A stretch of DNA of 59,845 bases from Gammaproteobacteria bacterium (GTDB lineage: Bacteria > Pseudomonadota > Gammaproteobacteria > Pseudomonadales > Azotimanducaceae): the NCBI GenBank assembly GCA_028821405.1, contig JAPPGK010000034.1:1-59845 (forward strand), given 5' to 3'. Numbering within the stretch: position 1 is the first letter of the stretch; each line of letters opens with the position of its first letter. Below are positions 17,020-25,440 of this stretch, piece after piece. Made by a program: the position numbers and the translations under genes. Below the pieces are notes generated by a model. It had not been told where the DNA came from, made no database searches, and saw only the letters and a list, made by a program, of their open reading frames with translations.

Positions 17020-19182
17020 CTACGGGTCGCCAACGGCGGCAACCATGAACGCGTACTCCTCGGCCACCTCGTAGAGCGAATCGTAGCGCCCCGACCTACC
17101 GCCGTGTCCCGCTCCCATATTGGTCTTCAGCAGGAGCAGGTTGTCGTCCTGCTTCAGCGTCCTGAGTTTTGCGACGTACTTGGCAGGCTCCCAATAGGTC
17201 ACGCGCGGATCGTTGAGGCCCGCGGTTACGAGCATCGGCGGGTAGTGGCCGGCCTTCAGCTGATCGTAGGGCGAATAGGAGCGAATGTAGTCGAACGCGG
17301 CCTTGTCCTCGATGGGGTTGCCCCATTCCGGCCACTCGATGGGCGTGAGCGGCAACGACGTGTCGAGCATCGTGTTCAGCACGTCGACGAAGGGCACGTG
17401 GGCGGCGACGGCGCCCCAAAGCGCCGGCGCCTGGTTGACCACCGCGCCCATGAGTTCGCCACCGGCGCTGCCGCCCGCGATGGCGATGCGCCCCGGTCGT
17501 GTGAAGCGTTCGGCCACCAGGTGGCGCGCGACATCCACGAAGTCGTTGAACGTGTTGGTGCGTTTGTCCAGCTTGCCCGCCTCGTACCAGTGGTAGCCCA
17601 GCTCGTCGCCGCCGCGGACATGGGCGATGGCGTAGATGAAGCCACGGTCCAAGAGCGACAGCCGCGTGGTCGAGAAATGCGGGGACATGCCGCTTCCGTA
17701 GGCGCCGTAGCCATACAGGTAGAGCGGCGCGCTGCCGTCTGTTGGCGTTCCCTTCCGGAATACGATCGACACCGGCACCCGCACGCCGTCCCGGGCCGGG
17801 GCCATTGCACGTTCGGTGACGTATCCCGCGGGATCGTAGCCACTCGGGATCTCCTGGACCTTGCGCGTGCGCAGCTGCGCGGTATCGAGGTCGTAGTCGA
17901 ACACGGTGTCCGGCGTCACCATGGACTCGTAGGAGAGGCGCAGGGTTCGGCTCTCGAACTCTTCGTTGGCCCCGATGCCGACCCGGTAGGCCGCCTCGGG
18001 AAACTCGACGTAGGTGCTGTTCCCCGCACGATCGACGAGGCGGATCTGGTCGAGACCGTCGATGCGCTCCTCCACCGCCAAGAAGTCGGCGAACGGCTGG
18101 AAACCCGTGATGTAGCGCTCGTCGGCGCCGGCGATGAGCGTCTCCCACCGGGCCTCCGAGGGGTCATCGTCCGGCGCCGTGACCAGGCGGTTGTTCTTGT
18201 GGGTGTCGTTGGTGCGGATGACGAACCGGTCGCCTTGGTGGTCCACCACGTAGTCGTGCTCCTGGCGCCGGGCGGCGACCAGCCGCGGTTCGCTCGCCGG
18301 TGCGTCAGCGGGAACGAGATACACCTCCGCCGTCACGTGGTCCCCCGATGCGATCACCACGTAATGCTCGGAAGACGTCGAGGAGACGCCCACGAAGAAG
18401 CCCGGATCCTGCTCCTCGTAGATGATCGCGTCGTCCGCAACCGGCGTGCCAAGGACGTGTCGCCGAACCTGGTAGGGACGCCAGTTGTCGTCCACCACCG
18501 TGTAGAAGAACGATCCATCGTCCGCGCTCCAGACGGGGTTGCCGGACGTGTTCTCAATGGCCTCGGGAAACAGTTCGCCGGTCTCAAGATCCTTGATTCG
18601 GAGGGTGAAGCGCTCGGCGCCGGAGGTGTCCGTGCTATACGCCATCAGCCGCCCGGCGTTGGCTACGGAGAGTGCGCCGAGGCGGAAGTAGTCCGTGTCC
18701 CGGGCGAGAGCGGGTTCATCGAGGATTACCTCGGCTTGTGGCGTGGGGGACGCATCCGCGCCGGCGTCGGTAACGGGCCATCTCGACCAGATGCGGTATT
18801 GGCCGTCGGCTTCGAAACGCCACTGGTAGTAGTACCCGCCGTCCTTTACGGGGACGTTGGCATCGTCGGGTTTCTGGCGTGCCTTGATCTCGGCGAAGAT
18901 CGTATCGACAAGTTCCTTGCGCGATGCCATCACGGCGTCGAAGTAGGCATTCTCGGCTTCCAGGTAGGCGAGCACGTCGGCATCGTCGACCTCCGGGTAG
19001 CTCTGGTCCTTCAACCAGTGGTAGGGGTCGTGCACCGTGACGCCGTGCACGCTAAACGAATGCGGCCGCTGTTCCGCAACCGGAGGCATGGGCCCGGTTT
19101 TCACTTCAGCGCAACCCGCGGCAACAAGCAGCGCCACGGCGAGGGGCAACCGCACCGGCCATGTTCGAAAGCGGGGCGTCAA
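17020..19182 (-). CDS. S9A prolyl-oligopeptidase-family lipoprotein (oligopeptidase B-like)
   Basis: A 720-residue serine peptidase of the oligopeptidase B/POP family, cleaving short peptides after basic or Pro residues in characterised members. The N-terminal beta-propeller spans roughly residues 70-430. The hydrolase domain carries GGSAGG (nucleophile Ser), an acid site in TAGLNDPRV and a His in GAGHGGRSG. Unlike cytoplasmic PtrB it begins with a signal peptide and lipobox (LPLAVALLVAAGC), so it is probably an envelope lipoprotein. Start TTG at 19182 overlaps the stop of the upstream acyl-CoA dehydrogenase (TTGA), suggesting translational coupling. The open frame extending to 19320 is shadow sequence. 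Confidence 0.9.
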   Translation of the reverse strand: MTPRFRTWPVRLPLAVALLVAAGCAEVKTGPMPPVAEQRPHSFSVHGVTVHDPYHWLKDQSYPEVDDADVLAYLEAENAYFDAVMASRKELVDTIFAEIKARQKPDDANVPVKDGGYYYQWRFEADGQYRIWSRWPVTDAGADASPTPQAEVILDEPALARDTDYFRLGALSVANAGRLMAYSTDTSGAERFTLRIKDLETGELFPEAIENTSGNPVWSADDGSFFYTVVDDNWRPYQVRRHVLGTPVADDAIIYEEQDPGFFVGVSSTSSEHYVVIASGDHVTAEVYLVPADAPASEPRLVAARRQEHDYVVDHQGDRFVIRTNDTHKNNRLVTAPDDDPSEARWETLIAGADERYITGFQPFADFLAVEERIDGLDQIRLVDRAGNSTYVEFPEAAYRVGIGANEEFESRTLRLSYESMVTPDTVFDYDLDTAQLRTRKVQEIPSGYDPAGYVTERAMAPARDGVRVPVSIVFRKGTPTDGSAPLYLYGYGAYGSGMSPHFSTTRLSLLDRGFIYAIAHVRGGDELGYHWYEAGKLDKRTNTFNDFVDVARHLVAERFTRPGRIAIAGGSAGGELMGAVVNQAPALWGAVAAHVPFVDVLNTMLDTSLPLTPIEWPEWGNPIEDKAAFDYIRSYSPYDQLKAGHYPPMLVTAGLNDPRVTYWEPAKYVAKLRTLKQDDNLLLLKTNMGAGHGGRSGRYDSLYEVAEEYAFMVAAVGDP

Positions 19183-20333
19183 TCCGGCAGCCCGAGAACC
19201 CGCTTGGCGATGATGTTGCGCTGGATCTCGTTGCTCCCGCTGTAGATCGAGGCGGCGCGGTTGGCGAGAAACGTCCGGGTGTCGCCGATCTCCTGGTTGC
19301 TGAAGGCGTTGCCTTCCCAACCAAGACCCTGGGTTCCCCGCATCTCCACGAGGAGCGAGGACTTGTCCTGCTGCAACTCCGTGCCGTACATCTTGAAGAT
19401 CGACGTCGCCGGCCCCGGCGTCCGTCCGTCCTTGGCTTCCTCCATGGTTCGCCGCTGGGTGAGACGGAAGGCCTGGTTGTCGATGTTGTGGCCGATGATG
19501 CGCGAGCGGAGCGCATCGTCGGCGATGCGGCCGTTGACCTCGCCGGCGTATTCCTTGGCGCGGCCCTCGAGGGTGGGGCCGGCCTCCCGGACCGCGGCGC
19601 CGCCGACAAGCGACGCCATGCTGCCGCGCTCGAATTGCAGGAGCCGCTTGCCGATGGTCCAGCCCTTGTTGAGTTCGCCGACGAGATCGTCTTTCTTGGC
19701 GATGGCGTTGTCGAAGAAGGTCTCGCAGAACGGGGAACTGCCGCTGATGAGACGAATCGGCTTCACGGTCACGCCGGGTTGGTGCATCGTCAGAAGCACG
19801 AAGCTGATGCCCTCGTGCTTGGGGACGTCGGGGTCCGTGCGCACCAGGGCGAACATCCAGTCCGCGAACTGCGCCCCCGATGTCCAGATCTTCTGGCCGT
19901 TGATTACGAAGTGGTCGCCGTTGTCCACCGCCCGTGTGCGCAAGCTCGCCAGATCGGAACCGGAACTCGGTTCGCTATAGCCCTGGCACCAGTTGACCTC
20001 GCCGCGAACGATCGGCGGAATGTGGCGACGTTTCTGATCTTCCGTACCAAGCTCCAGCAGCGTGGGTCCGATCAACGACAGACCCATGCCGCCAAAGGGC
20101 ACCGTGGCGCGCACGCTGCGGAGCTCCTGGATGAGCACCATGTATTCCTCGTTGGACAAACCGCCGCCGCCGTATTCCGTGGGCCACGTCGGCGCCGACC
20201 AGCCCTTCTCGATCAGACGCTCGCGCCAGAGGCGGGCATCGTCGCGGTCTCCAGGCTGGCCCGCCTGGACACCGGGCGGGCAATTGGCGGTGAGCCACTC
20301 GCGGGCTTCGGCGCGGAAATCCTCCAAGGCCAT
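19179..20333 (-). CDS. Acyl-CoA dehydrogenase
   Basis: FAD-dependent alpha,beta-dehydrogenation of an acyl-CoA, 384 residues, full length. Features are WPTEYGGGGLS near the N-terminus, GYSEPSSGSDLASL (FAD/substrate binding), INGQKIWTSGAQ and the C-terminal YSGSNEIQRNIIAKR. The position of the MCAD catalytic Glu (YEG) is Ser here, as in the isovaleryl/long-chain type, which place the base elsewhere. ATG 20333 is preceded by GGGGAGGGAA. It is coupled to the oligopeptidase lipoprotein, an unexpected partner. Substrate chain length unknown. Confidence 0.93.
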   Translation of the reverse strand: MALEDFRAEAREWLTANCPPGVQAGQPGDRDDARLWRERLIEKGWSAPTWPTEYGGGGLSNEEYMVLIQELRSVRATVPFGGMGLSLIGPTLLELGTEDQKRRHIPPIVRGEVNWCQGYSEPSSGSDLASLRTRAVDNGDHFVINGQKIWTSGAQFADWMFALVRTDPDVPKHEGISFVLLTMHQPGVTVKPIRLISGSSPFCETFFDNAIAKKDDLVGELNKGWTIGKRLLQFERGSMASLVGGAAVREAGPTLEGRAKEYAGEVNGRIADDALRSRIIGHNIDNQAFRLTQRRTMEEAKDGRTPGPATSIFKMYGTELQQDKSSLLVEMRGTQGLGWEGNAFSNQEIGDTRTFLANRAASIYSGSNEIQRNIIAKRVLGLPD

Positions 20334-20522
20334 GGCTTCCCTCCCCTAAGGTCAAGCGTTCAAGCATCAAGGAAGCCAGGCGGAAACTCAAGCCGACGAG
20401 CACGCCCGGGACGATCACGTTGGGCCTCGCTACGGGACGAGTTCAGGTTATCCAACGCCGAACCCGTGTGGCACCGGCTCCTGGCGTTGTAGACTACGCC
20501 TGATCCTTGTTTCGACATCGAA

Positions 20523-21191
20523 GTGGCAAAGCGCAGGGACAGCATCACCGAGATCCGCACCGGCATACTCGTCGCCGTGGCGGCCCTCATCCTGATCGTC
20601 GTTGGCTACGGGCTCTACTACAGCCTAGGCTTTGGCGGGGCGTCCACCGGCGAGCCCTACGTCACGCTCGACAGGCCCGACGGCACAGGCCTCATCGAGG
20701 TGGTCGAGTACTTCTCCTACGAGTGTCCGACTTGCCGAAGCTTCGACGACCTTCTCGACGGCTGGCAAGACGGGCTGCCCGACGGCGTGGTCTTCAAACG
20801 CGTCCATGTCGCCTATTCGCCCACCAATCGACTGCTGGCCAAGGCGCACCGCGCGCTGACCCGCATCGACGCGATCGACGTCAACCACGGCCGCTTGTTT
20901 CGAGCCATTCACGACCGCAACCGACGGTTTACGACGCCCAGCGAACTCGCGGACTTCGTCGACGGTTCGGGAGTCGACCGGGAGAGCTTTCTCAGTGCGC
21001 TGGAATCCTCACGGACCGCCCGCGAGGTGGACGCCGGCGAACGTGACTTCGTGGCACTGGGACTTACCAGTGTCCCCGCCCTGGTGGTTGACGACAAGCA
21101 CATCATCAACATGGGCCTCGGACGCAGACGCGCGCTTGGGGTGACCGAGGATCTTGTCGAGGAATTGCTGACGAACCGCAGGGTCGACTAG
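20523..21191 (+). CDS. Membrane-anchored DsbA-like thiol:disulfide protein
   Basis: A thioredoxin-fold periplasmic oxidoreductase of 222 residues held by an N-terminal transmembrane anchor (residues 13-35). The redox motif is C68-P-T-C71 (CPTC, not the CPHC of DsbA), followed by an inserted helical domain and the cis-Pro loop TSVPALVV. It begins at GTG 20523. The next gene is the PBP1B-like synthase 42 bases on, so it may share the transcript and assist envelope protein folding. The CPTC motif makes the redox potential and direction hard to predict. Confidence 0.87.
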   Translation: MAKRRDSITEIRTGILVAVAALILIVVGYGLYYSLGFGGASTGEPYVTLDRPDGTGLIEVVEYFSYECPTCRSFDDLLDGWQDGLPDGVVFKRVHVAYSPTNRLLAKAHRALTRIDAIDVNHGRLFRAIHDRNRRFTTPSELADFVDGSGVDRESFLSALESSRTAREVDAGERDFVALGLTSVPALVVDDKHIINMGLGRRRALGVTEDLVEELLTNRRVD

Positions 21192-21233
21192 CGAAGCCAG
21201 TGGTCCACCGCTAGTGCGGACACCGCATCAAAG

Positions 21234-23486
21234 GTGACACGGAGAAGAAAAACCCCGACCCGGCGCCGGCGCTCGCGGCGCAATTGGCTGGTTGCCGCCG
21301 CAAAGTGGATGGTGGCGGTGTGTACCGTCGCGGCGATTGGCATCGCGGCCTACCTCGTCGTTCTCGATCAAGAGATAACCCATCGTTTCGAGGGTCGACG
21401 CTGGTCGCTGCCCGCACGCGTGTATGCCGCGCCGATGGCGCTTTACGCCGGTCTTGCCCTTACACCGGCCGAATTGGTCGGCGAGCTTCGCCGGCTCGGC
21501 TACCGGGAGGCACGGACCCGGGGCGAACTCGGCGTGGGCCGCTACCTGGTGTCCGCGCGCCGCGTTCAAGCCACCTTGCGCCCGTTCCGGTTCGCCGATG
21601 CCCGCCGGCCTGCATTGCCCATCGACGTGCGGTTCAACGCGGGTCGCGTTGCCAGCCTCATGGGGGCATACGGTCCGCTACGCTATGCGCGCCTGGAACC
21701 CCCGGTCATCGGAAGTTTCTTCGCCTCGCACGGCGAAGACCGCCTGGTCGTCACCCCTGAGGACACCCCGCTGCTGCTGATCGAGACCCTGAAGGTCGTG
21801 GAGGACCGCAACTTCGATACCCATTTCGGGTTCGACATCAAGGGCATGATCCGCGCACTGTGGGCAAACCTACGCGCTGGCGGCATCGAGCAGGGCGGGA
21901 GTACGCTGACCCAGCAGCTGGTGCGTTCCTACTACCTGGACAACCGTCCCACGATCGCGCGCAAGGTCAAGGAAGTCGCCTTTGCCGTCATCCTCGACGC
22001 GCGCTTCGAGAAGGCGGATCTCATGAACGCCTACGTGAACGAGATATTCCTGGGACAAGACGGCGCACGGGCAATCCACGGTTTCGGCCTCGGCAGCTAT
22101 TTCTACTTCAACAAGCCGCTTTTCGAACTCGATGCCCACGAGATCGCCCTGCTCGTCGCGGTGATAAACGGACCGTCCTACTTCAATCCGTTTCGTCACC
22201 CGGAGCGCGCCAAACAGCGGCGAAACCTAGTCCTAGCCGAGATGCGGGAGTTCGCGCTGATCGACCAGCAGGCCTTCGAGGGCGCGCTGAGACAACCCCT
22301 ATCGCTGACCCAGACCCGGGAGGGTGGACGCTACTACCCCGCATTCATGGACTTGGTGCGGCTGGAACTCGCAACGGACTACGACCGCGCCACGCTGTCG
22401 GCACAGGGGCTCGCCATCCACACGACCTTGGATCCCCGGCTCCAACAGACTGCCGAAGCGGCGGCCAAAGCCACCTTGGCCACCCTCGAGCAGGCCCGTG
22501 GAATCCCGTCCGGCACGCTGCAGGTCGCCATGGTCGTGCGGGCGAGCCAAACCGGCGACATCCAGGCGGCGGTGGGCGGACGCCAACCCGGCCGGCAAGG
22601 GTTCAACCGCGCGTTGAACGCCAAACGGCCCGTCGGGTCGTTGATAAAGCCACTGGTCTACCTCGCGGCCCTCGAATCCGGTCGCTACAGCCTCGCGACG
22701 CCGGTAGAGGACACGCCGTTCGTCCTCGACGAATTCGATGACTACGCGCCGACCAACCATGACGGCGAGTTCCACGGCGTCGTTCCCCTGGTGCGCGCCC
22801 TAGGGGACTCGTTGAACGTCGCTTCGGTCCGCGTCGGCCTCGACGTCGGTCTCGCCGAGGTCGCCGAACGACTCGGAAATGTCACCGGCAGGTATCCGCC
22901 CGCCTACCCGTCCCTGATCCTCGGTGCCTACGATGCATCCCCTTTCGAGGTCTCGGAGTTCTACGCGGTATTGGCGAGCGGGGGCTTCAGCACCCCCGCC
23001 AAAGCCGTCACCGCAGTCGTGGACGTCAGGGGCGAGACCATCAAGCGGTATCCGATCAAGGTCGAGCAGGCCGCGGACCCACGCACCGTCGCGACCCTGA
23101 CGAGCGCTTTGCAGATCGCCATGGGGCACGGTACCGGCAGGTGGTCGCCGTTGGCGGACTCCGGCGTTGCCGGCAAGACCGGTACCTCCGACGACTACCG
23201 GGACAGTTGGTTTGCCGGCTACGACGCAAACTCGCTGGCCGTGATATGGATCGGCCGGGACGACAACCAACCCCACGGCCTGTCGGGATCCCGAGGCGCC
23301 CTGCGTCTGTGGAACTCGCTCATGGCCAAGGCGGACATCGTCCCCGCCCTCGGCACCGAGTCGGAGACCGTTTCCATCGACTACGCCACCGGGCTACGCG
23401 CCATGCCCCATTGCGGCGGCACCGTTCAGGTTCCCCTCCTCACCGGCCAGGTGGTTCGATGGAAACCCGGTTGCGAACCCCGTTGA
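21234..23486 (+). CDS. mrcB: Penicillin-binding protein 1B (bifunctional)
   Basis: Class A PBP polymerising and cross-linking peptidoglycan at the inner membrane, 750 residues. A basic cytoplasmic N-terminus and one transmembrane helix (~20-45) are followed by a UB2H-like region. The GT51 glycosyltransferase has the catalytic Glu at E190 in VEDRNFDTHFGFD and QGGSTLTQQLVRSYYL. The transpeptidase has SLIK (S469), the SxN motif GDSLN and KTGTSDD (K648). GTG start at 21234. Ordering and UB2H-like spacing fit MrcB rather than MrcA. The SPOR lipoprotein follows 88 bases downstream. No LpoB homologue is recognised. Confidence 0.94.
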   Translation: MTRRRKTPTRRRRSRRNWLVAAAKWMVAVCTVAAIGIAAYLVVLDQEITHRFEGRRWSLPARVYAAPMALYAGLALTPAELVGELRRLGYREARTRGELGVGRYLVSARRVQATLRPFRFADARRPALPIDVRFNAGRVASLMGAYGPLRYARLEPPVIGSFFASHGEDRLVVTPEDTPLLLIETLKVVEDRNFDTHFGFDIKGMIRALWANLRAGGIEQGGSTLTQQLVRSYYLDNRPTIARKVKEVAFAVILDARFEKADLMNAYVNEIFLGQDGARAIHGFGLGSYFYFNKPLFELDAHEIALLVAVINGPSYFNPFRHPERAKQRRNLVLAEMREFALIDQQAFEGALRQPLSLTQTREGGRYYPAFMDLVRLELATDYDRATLSAQGLAIHTTLDPRLQQTAEAAAKATLATLEQARGIPSGTLQVAMVVRASQTGDIQAAVGGRQPGRQGFNRALNAKRPVGSLIKPLVYLAALESGRYSLATPVEDTPFVLDEFDDYAPTNHDGEFHGVVPLVRALGDSLNVASVRVGLDVGLAEVAERLGNVTGRYPPAYPSLILGAYDASPFEVSEFYAVLASGGFSTPAKAVTAVVDVRGETIKRYPIKVEQAADPRTVATLTSALQIAMGHGTGRWSPLADSGVAGKTGTSDDYRDSWFAGYDANSLAVIWIGRDDNQPHGLSGSRGALRLWNSLMAKADIVPALGTESETVSIDYATGLRAMPHCGGTVQVPLLTGQVVRWKPGCEPR

Positions 23487-23574
23487 ATACCCGCCCGGCG
23501 CCATCCCGAGGGCTGGAACCCGGCCCGGTCGTCGCGGCGTTGCCTATGGTCCAGACATCTGCTTTAGTCTCGGC

Positions 23575-24252
23575 ATGGCTGTACTGAGAGCAATCACCTT
23601 CGCGATGCTGCTCGTCGTGTTGTCCGGTTGCGCGGGATCGGCCCCGGCGAGCGATTCCGCAGCCGTGTGGTTGGTCGACGACCAGCGGGCGCAGGTCGAC
23701 TGGTTCTGCGAACCCGCCGAGGACGGCGGCTGGGACTGCGTGCAGGATGCGGATCGAGTGGCAAATCCTCAGCCGCTACGTCTGCCTCAGCCGCTTTTCG
23801 CGCAACCCGACACCACCGGGCAGGGCCCACCCGCTTCCATTCCGCCCAACCCGAGTCCCCCGCAGCCGCCAAATGCCCAGGTTCGGAACCCGCCCCGGCA
23901 CCCATCGATCCCCCTCTACCAGGAGCTTTCGTATCAACCGGATCAACCGACGGCATTGACGGACCTGCCCAGCAGCTTCTATGCGATCCAGGTGATCGCG
24001 CTGTCCTCCAAGGAAGACCTCGAGCAGTTCATCGTCGACAACAACCTGCCGGCGATGTCGGGCGCGTTGGTCGAGAAGGGCGGCGAGTTGTTCTACGCCC
24101 TGCTGGCGGGAATCTACACGGATCGTGAAACAGCGGAGCGCGCTTCCCTCAGCCTGCCCGAGGTATTCACCGCGCATCAACCCTGGATACGTTCCCTGGA
24201 GTCTTTGCAGGCGGCCATATTGCGCGCCCAGCAACACCCCGGGGACTCCTGA
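23575..24252 (+). CDS. SPOR-domain lipoprotein
   Basis: A 225-residue lipoprotein: signal sequence MAVLRAITFAMLLVVLSGC with the lipobox Cys at 19. A Pro-rich linker (~75-120) is followed by a C-terminal SPOR-like fold (from about residue 135, SSFYAIQVIALSSKEDLEQF, through FYALLAGIYTDRETAE). SPOR domains bind denuded septal glycan, so a role in cell-wall remodelling near PBP1B is plausible. No catalytic domain is seen, so it resembles a DamX/FtsN-like accessory rather than an enzyme. Confidence 0.8.
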   Translation: MAVLRAITFAMLLVVLSGCAGSAPASDSAAVWLVDDQRAQVDWFCEPAEDGGWDCVQDADRVANPQPLRLPQPLFAQPDTTGQGPPASIPPNPSPPQPPNAQVRNPPRHPSIPLYQELSYQPDQPTALTDLPSSFYAIQVIALSSKEDLEQFIVDNNLPAMSGALVEKGGELFYALLAGIYTDRETAERASLSLPEVFTAHQPWIRSLESLQAAILRAQQHPGDS

Positions 24253-24307
24253 CACCCCGGTCGCCCCCAGGCCGGGCCGCGGACGCGCACAGAACAACGG
24301 AACCGTG

Positions 24308-24325
24308 GGGGACGGACTTGTCCCC
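24308..24325. repeat. Short palindrome GGGGAC / GTCCCC
   Basis: GGGGAC, six bases, GTCCCC lies in the gap between the SPOR lipoprotein and the converging DUF3299 gene. It could help terminate either; no U-tract follows. The sequence resembles the GGGGACGGGCTTG segment at 57268-57280, so it may be another member of the dispersed repeat family. Confidence 0.4.
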
Positions 24326-24417
24326 TCCCGCGCACCCCACGGGCGCATTCCCCCGCATTCTCGTAGCGCCGAAGAAAAGGCGAATCCGCCGGGCGAGCGC
24401 AAAGGTCGCCCCCACGG

Positions 24418-24924
24418 TCAATAGCGGTACTTCTCGAGCGACGTGCCCTTCATCGAGTAGCCAGCCCTGGCCAGGTTGCTGGCATGCCCTTCCAGCCCGA
24501 GTTCCCCGACTACCCACACCGGGTCATACATGGACTCAAGTCTCACGGGTTCCTCGAACTCCACGAACACGATCTGGTTCGGTGGTGGTGGCGGTTGGTG
24601 AATACAAGCCCCGAAGTAAGGCACCAGGAGAAAGCTCGCCACCTTGTCGCCAACCACGTCGAGCGGAACGACGAAACCGGGCAGTTTCACGTTCTCGCCG
24701 TTCAACTCGGGCACCACACCGTCCACGGTGGTCACCGGGAAGTCGTCGAACAACACGAGCGAGGAATGATCCACCACGGGAGGCGGCATCGTCGCACCCT
24801 CCGGCAGCAGGTCGTCCCACGTCAACTCACGAGGTTCCTTCTCCTTCTCCTCGGCCGGCTCGTCACCGAACGCCCAGATCGGCCATGCGACGATGAGCAA
24901 CGCGGCAAGTCGTTTCGCGATCAG
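24418..24924 (-). CDS. DUF3299 periplasmic protein
   Basis: A 168-residue secreted protein. The DUF3299 signature is clear: LPGFVVPLD then SFLLVPYFGACIHQPPPPPNQIV, with Cys and His that could bind a metal. Members sit in ABC-type zinc operons, which fits the five minus-strand genes upstream. The start is unusual: no ATG/GTG gives a signal peptide, but CTG at 24924 has GAGGAGG 6 bases upstream and yields the leader LIAKRLAALLIVAWPIWAFG. TTG 24900 lacks a ribosome site and would remove the basic n-region. Role in zinc handling is inferred from context. Confidence 0.82.
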   Translation of the reverse strand: MIAKRLAALLIVAWPIWAFGDEPAEEKEKEPRELTWDDLLPEGATMPPPVVDHSSLVLFDDFPVTTVDGVVPELNGENVKLPGFVVPLDVVGDKVASFLLVPYFGACIHQPPPPPNQIVFVEFEEPVRLESMYDPVWVVGELGLEGHASNLARAGYSMKGTSLEKYRY

Positions 24925-24966
24925 CTCAGTTCCTCCTCTGCGATACCGCTTGAACGCAGCGAGCCC

Positions 24967-25329
24967 TCACCCGTCACGGGTCAAGACCTCCATCAAGTGG
25001 CCGTCGATGTCGCGCCAATAGAAGCCGCGACCGCCGTGACGGGTGTTGATCTTGCCGTCGTCCCAGGAGAACGGGCCCGAGCCGTAGGTTACACCCGCGG
25101 CTTCGATGCGCGCGAAGATCCCGTCGAATTCCTCGTCGGTGACCTTGAACGCGTAGTGGTGACTCTTGAACTCCACCGCGTTGTCGAAGTCCATGGTTAG
25201 CGCGTCGTTCACCTGCACCGGGGCAAAGTGACCTGCCGGGCCCAGGTATTCGAGGCCCATGATGTCGGCGAAGAACCCCGCAGCAGCCTCCTTGTCGCGG
25301 GAGGGGATGATGGTGTGGTTCAGTTCCAT
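24967..25329 (-). CDS. VOC-family (glyoxalase-like) protein
   Basis: A 120-residue single vicinal-oxygen-chelate domain: HTIIPSRDKEAAAGFFADIMGL in the first beta-alpha-beta unit and GRGFYWRDIDGHLMEVLT at the end, with His/Glu positions typical of metal binding (H5, H110, E114 approximately). ATG 25329 matches the family start. It lies between the ABC permease and the DUF3299 gene of the zinc-type operon, where no VOC protein is usually expected. Possible roles are metallochaperone-like or antibiotic/lactoylglutathione-type chemistry; not assignable. Confidence 0.85.
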   Translation of the reverse strand: MELNHTIIPSRDKEAAAGFFADIMGLEYLGPAGHFAPVQVNDALTMDFDNAVEFKSHHYAFKVTDEEFDGIFARIEAAGVTYGSGPFSWDDGKINTRHGGRGFYWRDIDGHLMEVLTRDG

Positions 25330-25440
25330 GACGTTGTCCTCAAGCCGCGTACCCACACGAGGCGAACCATAGCGACCTCCGCGCTTCTGCGCCACTGCTC
25401 CCGGCGTCCCTGCGAGCCGATCCGAAGTCCCGCCTGCTCG

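Noticed and set aside
16810-19245. An 811-codon open frame on the plus strand
   Set aside because: It is the antisense shadow of the S9 peptidase gene, with no family resemblance and low-complexity Arg/Val/Gly content.
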